From the NCBI RefSeq assembly GCF_032854445.1, contig NC_088301.1:2296001-2360000 (forward strand): a stretch of DNA of 64,000 nt, given 5' to 3'. The stretch is from Liolophura sinensis. Taxonomy: Eukaryota; Mollusca; Polyplacophora; Chitonida; Chitonidae. Under the pieces are notes generated by a model. That model had not been told where the DNA came from. It worked only from the letters and a program-made list of their open reading frames with translations, and made no database searches. This document shows positions 35,413 through 46,612 of the stretch, in pieces (position 1 is the stretch's first letter; every line of letters begins with the position of its first letter). The position numbers were made by a program, and so were the translations under genes.

Positions 35413-36740
35413 GAGCGGCTGTTAGATCTCCCCGGTGCGGATGATGTATCCATCACATCCGCGTCAGATGTTGAAGGACCAACGATCCAAACTGATCAAA
35501 AGTTTGGACAGGGTCCCTAGTGGCCTTAGAGGAACGCTGTGTGGGGCCGCTAAGTTCATTAGGTTTATTATAACTATTTGGAGGTTTATTTCTGGACATG
35601 TTTGTGTTTTTAGATTGAATAGGTTTAGGGTTATCGGGATGGTCAGCATTATTGGCTGGTTTTATCTCTCGTATTCAGGTAGTCTGGATTCAGGTAGTCT
35701 GGGTTGAGGAAGTACTGAAAGCAAATCGAACAGTAGTTTCAACAGAAATGGGACAAGGTTTCTGGTTTGCATTGGGCCAAGTCATTGATGTTTGAGATGC
35801 AACAGATGCTACTCGCTTGACCCCATTGGGAAGTGAAGTCTGCAGTGAGGTATTAGGAGGCGAGACTAGTTTGCGAACCACCTGATATGATATATTGCTT
35901 TTAGGTTTTATACTGATAATTTGTTTTTCTTTTACGAAAAGTGGTCAGTCCCTAGAGGAGTCCATGTGATCTCCACCGCAATTGCAGCACTTAACTGTGC
36001 TGGTGCAGTTAAAACAATCATGACCTACAGTCGAAAGCATCATGACCCTCACTGCCGCACCGAAAACAAACCAGTTTATTTTTACATCGCCATGACCAAA
36101 CTTTTGACAGTTAAAACAACGTGTTGGGTTAGGGATATATAAGTCCACACTGACCCCATACGGCCATTGTGGATATACGACGGAATAGATTTTCTGTTAA
36201 ACGTCAGAAGATACGTATATAATTTAATGATGTTACCAGATTTCTTCTTAATAAAGCGCTTCACTCTGGTAATAGCCTGTGACATCAGTTCTGTGCAGAT
36301 TTCCTCTTCTGATAAGTTAATGATATCCTGATCCCTGTCACGTCTAATTCCCTGGCAGCTGTTCATGGAGTTGTGAGGGGATGTACACACAGGAATATCA
36401 GTTATTTTGTCTAAAGCTAATAAATTTATGGATTGTTGTTTCCGGAAACATTCAGTGGGGATGTCTTCGGATCGTAATTTTTCAACGTTTTTTTAATGTA
36501 CCTGCTGAACCCTGCAAGGCCCTTTTCAGTACAAATGGATGAATGTTTGAGGCCGGCTTCTGTTTACTCTTGGTTGAGAGAACTATAAAAGCTGGCCAAC
36601 TGTCCTATTCTTTATCAAGTGAATCCGACAAAACCTCAAATTTCCTTTTGTTGTCAGCGCTTGAAATCAGCTGAGAGGGAGATCGGGTATTCATACTAGA
36701 AACATTTGAATTCAGGGTTAAAGTCGAGATGGTGTATATA
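35413..36740 (-). pseudogene. LINE ORF1 relic, copy F
   Basis: The frame at 36082-36390 carries TSPHNSMNSCQGIRRDRDQD and the VKRFIKKKSGNIIKLYTYLL stretch. The knuckle region at 35945-36148 reads CFNCQKFGHGDVK, a scrambled second knuckle that includes a small internal duplication near 36005-36055, then CCNCGGDHMDSSRD. The C-terminal tail lies at 35413-35881. RNA binding is the family role; the second knuckle is destroyed. Confidence 0.75.
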
Positions 36741-36751
36741 TATATATATAT
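36735..36751. repeat. TA microsatellite, left target of the DNA transposon
   Basis: A TA repeat directly abutting the left inverted repeat. The matching TA repeat on the right is at 37799-37842. Together they probably represent the LINE 5' region TA tract, split by the insertion and later expanded. Confidence 0.85.
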
Positions 36752-37274
36752 ACAGGCAGCGAAATTTGGCGCGAACGAAACCGTCGGTCGCGCAACGGTT
36801 ACGTGCGGTTCAATTTGGCTAACCGGAAAATCGGTTAGGCCAACTGTCCAACGAGAACGTCCTTAGAGTCAGTGTGCATTAGGTAACTACAGTTAAACTG
36901 GACTGAACAGCTTTCATAATCACAACGCGGTTAGTATGGCAACGCGTCTAAAAATAGAAACATCGACTTCAGCCACAGCCAGCTGCCTGTGCTGGTCACA
37001 TGGAAATGTAATCATTCATATATGCCTTACAGGCTTTGAGATAATACTCAAATTATTTATTTTGACTTATCTTTTCACGATCACGCAAGTAAATAAAACA
37101 AGGTTACCTTTTCATGTACATGTAGTTTAACTGCTACTCGAGCCCAAATTAGCCGAGTCTACCGTACAGATTGATGGAACCCTTACGGGACCTCACCGGC
37201 TGCGTTCTGATTTAGAGCACAGGCCTGTGACGCATAGGCCTGTGACGTCAAGGTCTCTCCCGGCCCTGTAGCGA

Positions 37275-37315
<41 letters not shown>

Positions 37316-37794
37316 TGTGGTAAGACTCACACCACGTGCGTTGGAAACTGCGTTAATTATCAGTAATCAGGGATACCAAACTCGCTCCCCAATACCGTAA
37401 TGACACTTACTGGAAGTACTTAATGTTGGACTGGGCATATTGCAAACATATAAGCCTGTATAACGGAATTTCACGTAAAAATGTGCCACAGGAGTCAAGT
37501 ACCAACCAGGCAACACACAACGTTGAAACACCGTGTGAGTGTAAAATTTCTCTTTCTTTTGTTCACCAACCTTACGGTATGAGCTGCTAGATATAGAAAA
37601 GAAAAACAAACATAACATTGAGCTGAATACTTTTATTAATGATCCAGAATGATGCCTGAAACATAAACCACGTAAACAATTAGCGTAACCGATCGGGTTG
37701 ATAAACATACGTGGCGTAACCGAATGATCGGTTAGGCGAGGCGGAAAAGACGTAACCGATTTCTGGGTTTCGCCGGCAGGCCAAATTTCGCTGC

Positions 37795-37798
<4 letters not shown>
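36752..37798. mobile_element. Non-autonomous DNA transposon with terminal inverted repeats
   Basis: The left end begins acaggcagcgaaatttggc, and the right end is its exact reverse complement (37780-37798), giving a 19-base perfect inverted repeat. Similarity continues inward through a 'cgaaacc' block. Subterminal copies of cggttacg/gtaaccg and cggttaggc occur on both sides (left 36790-36845, right 37684-37755). Both ends abut TA repeats, so the target duplication is probably TA or TATA but cannot be resolved. No transposase frame is seen, and an internal TA repeat lies at 37275-37312. LINE copy F continues on both sides. The superfamily is not assigned. Confidence 0.82.
37275..37312. repeat. 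TA microsatellite inside the DNA transposon
   Basis: An uninterrupted TA run in the middle of the transposon, following 'ccctgtagcgag'. Confidence 0.9.

Positions 37799-37842
<44 letters not shown>
37799..37842. repeat. TA microsatellite, right flank of the DNA transposon
   Basis: A TA run directly after the right inverted repeat, followed by LINE copy F 5' UTR ('ttccccacccaccacgg'). Confidence 0.9.
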
Positions 37843-37844
<2 letters not shown>

Positions 37845-38059
37845 CACCCCATATGTTTCCCCACCCACCACGGAATGCCAACAAGGGCGATGCCTGAACC
37901 TGGGAATGCCCAGCAGGAAAGACACCAAGGACTCCATATGAGGTACACTCGCACAAATAGATTTATACCTAAGGTTAAATTCAATCTACTCGATTGACGC
38001 ATGAGGCACCCCCTCATAACGAGGCCTGCAAACGATATTTTAGAAACAACATTTGTTCT

Positions 38060-38560
38060 CTAAATAATGTGCTGGTTTAGAGGAAAGGAGGACAACGCAG
38101 ATGCAAGACACGACCAAATTGATTGATCAGACCAGGCCCATCCGACCTCCGGGCCAAAGTGACGTGTTGGGCGTGAAGATCTCACAAGACCAACACGCCC
38201 TCCGCCACCAGGATCCCGTCCTCGTAGTTTACGGGTTGCAACCCGCGGCAAACAGGTCGCGCCCCGGCTGCCTCTTAGACAACCGGGAAGATGTGAGCCT
38301 ATTTTATTAACCGGGCTCACACAGGAGAGCTGTAGGTTAGTCGACTTTTACGACAAGCTTGCCTAGAGGGCTGAGGTCCTATTCTTATCACCCCAGAAAC
38401 CCTACGGGGGGCACACAACCGAGACGATGTGAGCCTATTATATTTACCGGGCTCACATAGGAGAGCTCTGCATTAGTCACATTTTCCGACAAGCTTGCCT
38501 AGAGGGCTGAGGCCCTATTCTTTTCCCAAGACCCCACGGAGATATTAATGAAGATATAGC
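38060..38560 (-). promoter_or_regulatory. LINE 5' UTR (probable internal promoter) with two tandem modules
   Basis: On the minus strand the module 'gcaagcttgtcg...gagctctcc...ggctcacatc' occurs twice. The block gatgtgagcc starts at 38290 and again at 38426, a period of 136 bases. The inner module is followed by the 'ggcgtgttggtc' region shared with copies E and H. LINEs of this group carry internal promoters in the 5' UTR, so repeated modules may be promoter units; that is inference. Confidence 0.6.
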
Positions 38561-38639
38561 CTCTAAGATTTTATTCTAAGTGATGATATTCTCCTTTGAT
38601 TAACCAACTTGTTCCTGCCAACTGGCGACTAAGTGATTT

Positions 38640-39345
38640 TAAAGTTAATATTTGATCTACACAAACATGGGAAATTTAATGGAAATCCTCTTATTGTTAT
38701 TCAGCAAAGTTTTGCTGAAAAATTTATATACCACTGATGGGTAAAAGGGTGGGGACAAGGTTGCGAATATGTATTGACTCGCTTTCCCGCGGATTGGCAA
38801 CAGCGAAAAATAAACTTAACTAGAGTTCAGTTGAACACAAAATAAAAATTCATTGTAGTGAATATAACCACTGAGGGGACAGAAGGACGAAAATGCCGTA
38901 ATATAATGGGCTGTGCCTATTGGTGTGGGCGTATAAAAATCCATTGACTCCTGCTTATAAAGCTTACTAATATAGACAGAGAAGTTCTCTGTTGGATATC
39001 AAGTCATAATGGCATCTGAGGAAACAGTCGTAGACAGGAAGGCTAAATCTGTTCTCACAAAACTGATATCCTTATCCATGTCACGTACACTGATTTTATT
39101 CAAGCGTTCTTAAATATATTCCTTGCCTTTAGCAAGGTGAATGGGACCAACAAGTCCATAATAAAGTCCATCATTGGCTATAATTCGCGTAAACATGGCA
39201 TGTCACGAAGATAGACCAACTGTGTTTAACGTGGTGTCGTATTGCATGGGTATTTTCGCTCAGCACAATTTTATTCTTCATGGGAGCAGTACTACAGAGC
39301 AGACATCAAATATAACCGTGTTTAGTTTGTAGACTATGCTTAGAT
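38640..39345 (+). mobile_element. Nimbus-like LINE, copy G, RNase H fragment
   Basis: The stretch matches the RNase H part of copy H on the plus strand. Shared blocks are 'cctcttattgttattcagcaaagttttgctgaaa' (split), 'tctgttggatatcaagtcataatggcat' (the WIPSHIGI region), 'aaggtgaatggga' and 'tggtgtcgtattg'. It is heavily decayed, with no frame above 60 codons. It abuts the 5' end of copy F in inverted orientation. Confidence 0.65.
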
Positions 39346-41575
39346 TAGGAAAAAAAATATATGGACATATATATATATGTACAATTTTCCAGAAAAGATG
39401 TATAAAAATGTTCGCATAATCAAACCAAAGGTGCAACCCGCCCGACTACAGGATCGCCAGTAAAGGGAGCAGTGGTAGGCCCGACTACCACGACATCATT
39501 CTAGTTCCTGCCAAGTATGTCATATAATGTAGCAATTAAAACCTGTCAGTGTAAATATGAATAGCTATTCTGCATGACCTGTGTAGGCCTACAGTTGTAA
39601 AATATGGTTAAATACTTTCTTTTTCTACACTGTTTCACTGAGCTGTATGTGGCCAGAGCTTAAAGGCTATCATTCGTGGGCTGTGGTTCTTTTCAAACAA
39701 TTCGTGGCAATTTAGGTCGTTGAAAAGTTTGAACCGCTGTCGATTTGCTTGTGAATGTCGACACTGCACTTTTATATCATCCCGTGTCTTTCATACTGTT
39801 TTATATCAGACATAACATCTGGGTGATTCCACAGCTGAGGAGAAAAACATGTATCAGTTCTCACTTAATCAATATCACAAGGTCTCCATTAGGGTTATCG
39901 TTTTTAAAATCAGAAGGTGTTGTTTTATGTGCTGTTTATTACATCAAATTTCCCTTTAAAATAGTGAACTAATAACGTTTTACGAAATGGTGAAACAACT
40001 GTAGATAGGCGAGCACAAAACAAAGCTCCTCGATAAAAGAAAGCTTCCCCTCCGTTAGATAAAGCGGAGGTGTTGTACTGTGAAGAAGTACAGCTGGAGA
40101 AGTTAAACATTTTAGATATTATTCGCAGAAAATTTCGTTGGCAGTGGTGATTTTGCATGGAACAAGCGAATCCGGTCAGACAGGTGAGTTTACAGTTATT
40201 TATGTAAATTATGAAAAAAAGAAGGGGGGTAAAAGAGCAAAATTATACAGCTTTGGAGATAGATGGATTTTAAAAATTTAGACGTGGGCAATAATAAATC
40301 AACATCGCTAATAAAACTGGAAAACAGTACTTATCTGTCACGTGATTTGCAGCATGCTCAAAGTGACGTACCTGGTGTTATATATCAAAGGGGTTGATTA
40401 TCATCCTGCGCTTGTACCTTTTTACTCTGGTCACTCCGTTATCCGCACCCATAAACACGACCGCAGCAATGTAACGGCAACGTATTGAGGACGGTTTGCA
40501 AAGAAAAGGAATGAAAACAACATGGCTTCGTACCATCGCGGCCTACTCCTGGGATAATTGTTATTGTGGGAAATTCTCTAATAAACCTCCAAACATAAGA
40601 TCCCAGAGGAAGAACTGACATTAGAGTTTTAGGTACTCTAATAACCCACAGGGTTCCTGAGTGCTATACTAAATATAAGACAGTATAATGACCTAAAGAA
40701 ATAACTCATAGAAAGCAGAGATCAGGAATACAGTTACAGATGAACATTTTATTACAACAAAATTAAGCAGTACTTCACGCAAGTGGAATAAACGACTCAC
40801 GAAAAGTTAAATTGTCCTTTGACTGCTTCTATCATCTTCCAGGTTCCAGATAGGCGGGGTAAGCTCCTGTAATTTTCCAGATCCTAATATAGTGAAATGG
40901 AGGCAATGCATAATAAACAAGATATTGAAACTAATATAACCATAGTTGGTGGCATTTTCAATTCAGAGTAAATAATATGCATCTCCATATATAGCTGATC
41001 TCCAAGGTCATAAACAGGCCTATGTAGTTATATGAGCTTGAGACATTTACTACTAGAACAGAAACAGAGTACACTGAAATTTACGGAGTGTTCAGTCCAT
41101 GTTACATAAATAACACTTCTATTCAGTATCATCTCGTCCTCAACTGGCGCGATCTCTACGAACACTGACATGAATCACGGTGACACTTTAACAAGTCGTC
41201 AACAGCCAGATTCTCTTCCAAACGTCAGTTTATGAACGCCCCGAATGGGCGATTTACGCCACACTTTACGTGGTAATGTGCTTGCTTGCTGATATTTTTT
41301 CTGTTATTTTTCCTTATTTTATTATATCTAGCCATACACACAGGTGTAGACTTATAGGGAAACACATATGGATACATAGAGTATAGCTGTATACATTAAG
41401 AAGAAAACAAAAAAAAAATTTACACCTGAAATATTTCCCATGTAAAATTATTATTTAAAACAAATTTTTCCCCTTATTTCGATGGCAAAGGGTTAAAAAA
41501 AAAATTAGCAACTGCCTGAAATACTTAATTGTGGTTGTTCTTGGGACATAAAATGCATTTTGAGAAGTGATAAGA
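39346..41575. other. Unassigned DNA, no convincing gene
   Basis: No repeat family or domain was seen. A short ATG frame with a good donor (CAG|GTGAGT at 40181) was considered and not accepted. Longer frames (39925-40158 minus, 40439-40621 minus) have no recognised motif. Confidence 0.5.
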
Positions 41576-42129
41576 ATGGGACCTCAGCTCTCTAGGTAAG
41601 CTTGTCGTAAAAGTCGACTAATCTAGAGCTCTCCTGTGTGAGCCCAGTGAATATAATAGACTGACATCTTATCGCTTGTGTGAGAGGCAACAGGGGAGCG
41701 ACCTGTTTGCCGTGGGTGGCCACCCGTCATCTACGAGGACGGGATCCTGGTGGCGGAGGGCGTGTTGGTCTTGCGAGATCCTCACGCCCAACACGCCACT
41801 TTGGCCCTTACTTGGAGTGGTCCCAAAATTTCTCCAAGACACTATTCCTTAGAGAAAATGTTATTTCTGAAATTTCGATTGCGTGACTACGATTGAGGCG
41901 GTGGCTCATGGGTCAGTCGAGTGGTATGTATTTGATGTGCCATCTTCTTCTTTGGGTAGGAGACAGAGGTGCTCGTGGTGGGGAATTGGGTATGCATGTT
42001 AAGGCCATCTATTCGAATATACCTCATGTGGAGTCCTTAATGTGTTTTCCTGCTGGGTATCCCCGGGTTTAGGCATCGCCCTTGTTGGCACTGCGTGGTG
42101 CGTGGGGTGAATTTTTATATATCTACCAT

Positions 42130-43084
42130 GTCTTTATTAAACCTTTCCCCAAATGTTTAAAAAAAACGAAAAAATGAAGTTTTGTTAGATACGGACGGTG
42201 GGTCCAATAATTGGCCTGCCTTTATTGTCCTGTCTACAAAAAAAACAACACAAGACCTGCATGCAAATTAGACCCCTTTTTCCTTAAAAAATATATAGAA
42301 GGATCGGCAGGACAGGTTAAACAAGGTAAAAAGCTTCGATCGGGCGATGTTCTGATCGAAGTCTTTCGTAAACAGCAGGCTCTCAATTTAATGTCCATAA
42401 ATAGAATAGCGGATTTTTCTGTTGTTGTGTTTCCTCACACAACATTAAATTCTAGTCAGGGAGTGATCCGAGATAGAGATCAGGACCTCGCCGACTTCAC
42501 CGAGGAACAGATATGTCCTGAATTAAAATCGCAAGGAGTTGTTAAAGTCAAGCGATTTACAACAAAAAAAAGTGGATAACATTATAAAACTTCATACTTA
42601 TTTGCTGACTTTCAACAATCCATCTGTTCTCAATCGATTTACATTGGCCCGTACAGTGTTTGGGTGGATCTGTACATACCTAATCCAGCTAGGTACTTTA
42701 CATGTCTAAAAATTTGGGCATGGCAAGGGCCAATGTAGAAATCAATTGGTGTGCTTCAGATGTGCAGGAGAAAGCCGTGAGGGCTTTGACTGCACTAAAA
42801 CAATAAAATCTTTCAATTGTGGCGAAGCCCATATGGCCTCCTCTAAGGACTGTTCTCTCTTTATTAAAAAGAAACAGATTATTACATTAAAGGTGCAAAA
42901 TAACATTACTTACCTAGATGCACGTCGCCTGATCTGTGCCCCGAGCACTCCCCTGAAAACTTCATTCGCCAATGTAGTCAAGAAACTGTCCACATCTGTT
43001 GGCACTCAAACATCTATAACTGGGCCCATTGGTGATGACAAACCTAAACCAATAACTGTACCACAATTAGTTAAACCTGTATAA
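42130..43084 (+). pseudogene. LINE ORF1, copy H
   Basis: The 122-codon frame at 42211-42579 carries the family domain ADFSVVVFPHTTLNSSQGVI, DRDQDLADFTEEQICPELKS and VKRFTTKKSG, then a frameshift. The frame 42746-43084 gives the knuckles, but CFRCAGESREGFDC has Arg for His and the next (SFNCGEAHMASSKDC) has lost its first Cys. The tail reads SVGTQTSITGPIG. Two of three metal sites are damaged. The family function is RNA binding in the LINE particle. Confidence 0.8.
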
Positions 43085-43089
43085 ACCTG

Positions 43090-46000
43090 TGAAATAACAC
43101 AGCTTGTTCAATCATTAAATCCTATTGCCCTGTGTCTTCAGGAAACACACCTGAAGACATCTGACAGAGATAAAAAAAATCTTAAAAATTATTCACTGTA
43201 TAGCACTTATTGTATTGAAGAAGAGCGAGCTGCAGGCGGCTCCTCGATATTCATCAATAACAATATTATCCACAGCCCTGTTGCGCTGGATACAGAGCTT
43301 CAGGTTGTGGCCGTTCGTAGTTGTAGTGACCATTTTCCTATAATCCTAGAACATATCACTTCTAATTCTCTAGAACATGTAGCTACGTGGAAATTCGATA
43401 AAGCAGATTGGATCGCATTTGCGATGTTCTGTGAGGCTGTTATCACCGCAGAGACTCTCAATGCAGCAGATGATTGTAAGTTAAAAATTTAATAATCTTG
43501 TTTTACGAGCTGCCGATAGAACTTTTCCTAAGACCTCGACAAATCCAAAAGTAAACCCTGGTATGATAAGGACTGTCGCAAAGCCATTATAGACCGCAAA
43601 AAGGCCGAGCGAAATTTTAATATATGTCCGAATGATAATAACTTAAACCAGGTTCGTATTTTTCGAGCTAAGGCTCGTCGATTACTCAAGAGACGATCTT
43701 GTTGGCGGAACATTGTTTCGGGCATTACGTCAAAAACACCTATGCGTAAGGTCTGGAACATGGTTCAGAAACTTAAGGGCAAAAATAATAAAGCAAAAGT
43801 CCAGCATTTAAAAGATGGAGATAATATATTAAACTCTCCATCTGATATAGCCAATAAATTAGCTGAGACAATTTCCAAGAAATGTTCTTCTGAGAATTAT
43901 ACTAAAGAATTTCAATGTATTAAAAACCAGAAGGAGAAAATTAAATTGCCCTTTTCTTCTAAGAATTTAGAAGATTATAATCGTCCTTTTAATATCGAGG
44001 AACTTAAAACTCCATTAAGAAAGGCCCACGATACTGCTTGGGGGCCTGATAACGTATATTATAAGCTTTTAAACCATTTACCACCTGAGCCACTGGAGAC
44101 TCTTTTGGACTTGCTTAATGATATTTGGATAACTGGTAATTTTCCACCATCATAGAGGGAGGCGTGTATTATCCCGGTTCCCAAACCGGGTAAGGATCAT
44201 ACTGATCCAAATAATTACCGTCCCATAGCTCTTACCAGCTGAGTCTGTAAGACTATGGAACGGAAGATTAATGATAGACTTGTTTGGTTTCTTGAAACCA
44301 ACATGCTTTTATCTAATATTCAATGTGGTTTTCATCCAGGTCGATCTACTTTAGATCAACTTGTTCGAGTTGAAACTTTTATTCGTGATGGCTTTGTTAG
44401 TAATGAACATGTGGTGTCGATATTTTTCGACCTTGAAAACACCACATGAGAGTATGGTATTTTAAAAGACCTCGCGGATATGGGTCTTAAAGGTCGATTA
44501 CCAATATTTATATCAGAATTTTTATCTGATCGTCAGTTTAAGGTACGGGTGGGGTTTACTCTTTCTGACTCTTTTGATCAGGAAATGGGTGTACCCCAGG
44601 GCAGCATTCTATCACGAACTCTGTTTAGCGTAAAAATAAATAGCCTACCCAAAACATTTACATCGGGTGCAGAGGGTTCTTTATAGGTTGATGATTTCCT
44701 TATATACTACCGAGCTAAGAATATGAATAATATCGAACGTCAGTTGCAGTTTTGTCTCAATAAGATCGAGAAATGGGCAACTGAATACGGTTTTAGATTT
44801 TCAACGTCTAAAACCCTGAGTATGCATTTTTGTAACAAACGGCAACTTCATCTTGATCCCGAGCTTAATTTTTGTGGTGAACAGGTTAAAATTGTTGGAG
44901 AAACAAAATATTTAGGCATAATATTTGATAGTAAGCTATCTTTTATACCTCATATTAAAATGCTTAAAGCTAAATGGACGAAGGCTCTCCATACAATCAA
45001 GGTCGTGTCTAGCACGGACTGGGGTGCTGACCGATCAGTTTTACTTAATTTATATCGTTCTCTGGTGAGGTCTAAATTGGACCATGGATCCATCATTTAC
45101 GGTTGCGCTAGGAAGTCGTATATTAAAATGTTGGATCCTGTTCATCACCAAGGTTTGAGGCTCAGCCTTGGTGCTTTTAGAACCTCACCAGTAGAAAGTT
45201 TATATGTGGAGTCAAATGAGCCTTCTTGATATAACCGACGTATAAAACGTAGCCTTAAATATGCTACAAAGCTTAAAGCACATCCAACAAACCCTGCCTA
45301 CGACTGTGTTTTCAATCCATTGTATGTAGACAAATATACTAAATGTCCTAATAAGATCCCTTCGTTCGGTCTTCGTATACGGGACCATGTTGTGGTAGCT
45401 AACATCAAGGTGGAGGACATAGCTCCGGTGTCTTTTCCGGAGTCTCCTCCATGGCTTCTCCCACAACCTAAACTAATATTTAATCTACGCAAATACAATA
45501 AATCGAATATAAATCCTCTTATAATTAAGCAAGGTTTTGCTGAAATTAAAGTTAAGCATATGGATTATTAATTTATATATACTGATGGATCGAAGGATGA
45601 GGACAAGGCTGCGGCTGTCATGGAGCAGCGAGTCTCCTCCTTTCGTCTTCCATCGTCTTCTTCAATATTCTCTGCCAAGGCCAGAGCTATTCTCCTGGCC
45701 TTTTCATATGTTTCTTCTGGGTGTGCCCAGGGGGTAATGATACCCACTGATTCGTTGTCTTGCCTATTGGCAATACAGAATAATAAATTTCAAAATCTCT
45801 TGATCCTTCAAATTTTATCTATATATAGGAAGCTAATTAGAAGAGGTAAAGATGTTATATTCTGCTGGATGCCAAGTCATATTGGTATCCATGGAAACAT
45901 ACTCGCAGACAGGGAGGCGAAAGCTGCCCTAAATAAACTCATATCTAAGATTAAAATCCCTTATACTGACATGAAATCCAATATTCTTAAATATATTCGT

Positions 46001-46330
46001 TACCTTTGGCAGGGTGAATGGAACTTGCAGGTTCATAATAAACTGCATGCTATTCATCCGGTCATTGTCTACAATAATTATACTTGCGAAAAGTCTCGCA
46101 GAGACCAAGTAGTCTTAACAAGGTGTCGTGTTGGGCATTCTCGTCTAACGCACAATTTCATACTAGTTGGGAGCAGTGCTCCCGAGTGCGTTGGATGCGA
46201 TGCCCACTATGGCATCAAACATATCTTGGTTGACTGTGTGGACTTTGCCCAAGTGCGGCAGAGATTCTACACAGTCAACTCTATATATGATTTATTTGAC
46301 AACATGTTGTCATCAATTTTTTTAAGGCCA
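43090..46330 (+). pseudogene. LINE ORF2 (APE, RT, RNase H), copy H
   Basis: The endonuclease start (CLQETHLKTSD, GSSIFINNN) is joined near 43318 to its end (SCSDHFPIILEH), removing the central catalytic GDFN region. RT spans 43742-44690 with PNNYRP, STLDQLVRVETFI, VVSIFFDLEN and MGVPQGSILSRTLFS. In the active site the Tyr codon of YVDD is a TAG stop near 44684. Thumb and connection are a clean 168-codon frame (44723-45229). RNase H (45620-46417) keeps PTDSLSCLLA, WMPSHIGIHG and ADREAKAAL, but the catalytic Glu of the SAEARA motif is Lys (SAKARAILLAF). The Cys/His tail CVGCDAHYGIKHILVDC follows. Confidence 0.85.
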
Positions 46331-46612
46331 TTGGCCTTAATCATAAGATATAATTTATTAATATATAAATATTTATCTATAAAGTTATATTTACATTTCT
46401 TGATATATTATTTTTAAAATATGAGGGTTTTCGAGTTTTAACTGTTTTTGGTTATTCTTATCTGGTTTTAAACATGTCCAAACATTTGTTTTATTTTTGA
46501 TGTTCTCACCAACATATCGGAAACCTCAACTGCCTCGTGTCTTCACCTTGCTCTCGCCACGATATGGCTGAAATATTGCTGATGATCATTCATTCATTCA
46601 TTCATTCATTCT

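Larger units (their letters stand above)
32130..38560 (-). mobile_element. Nimbus-like LINE, copy F, interrupted by a DNA transposon
   Basis: On the minus strand the 5' UTR is at 38560-37845. A DNA transposon is inserted at 36752-37798. Then come the ORF1 start from 36740 and ORF1, ORF2 and a short 3' UTR to about 32130. The extreme 3' end (cgatatggctg block) is missing. The 5' UTR carries two tandem 136-base modules, and the RT carries a tandem duplication of about 407 bases. It lies tail to tail with copy E. Confidence 0.85.
41576..46612 (+). mobile_element. Nimbus-like LINE, copy H, nearly full length
   Basis: The best complete outline of the family. The 5' UTR runs 41576-42130 ('gtaagcttgtcgtaaaag', 'gggcgtgttggtc', 'aggcatcgcccttgttggca'), then ORF1 and ORF2. 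The 3' UTR of about 280 bases ends 'cgccacgatatggctgaaatattgctgatgatc' (split) and seven or so ATTC repeats at 46582-46612. It lacks about 350 bases of the endonuclease near 43318 and has stops in RT, so it is dead, but it serves as the reference for the other copies. Confidence 0.88.

Noticed and set aside
36735-37842. Repeat-array system such as CRISPR or a satellite
   Set aside because: The repeats are plain TA microsatellites flanking and inside a TIR transposon; no spacers or constant units.
37680-37956. Two minus-strand frames with long Tyr-Ile runs
   Set aside because: They are translations of the TA microsatellite next to LINE 5' UTR and are not proteins.
40164-40181. ATG frame (MEQANPVRQ) followed by a strong donor CAG|GTGAGT, with a possible acceptor at about 40353
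   Set aside because: The joined product would be only about 23 residues and the acceptor has a poor pyrimidine tract; no support from repeats or polyadenylation.
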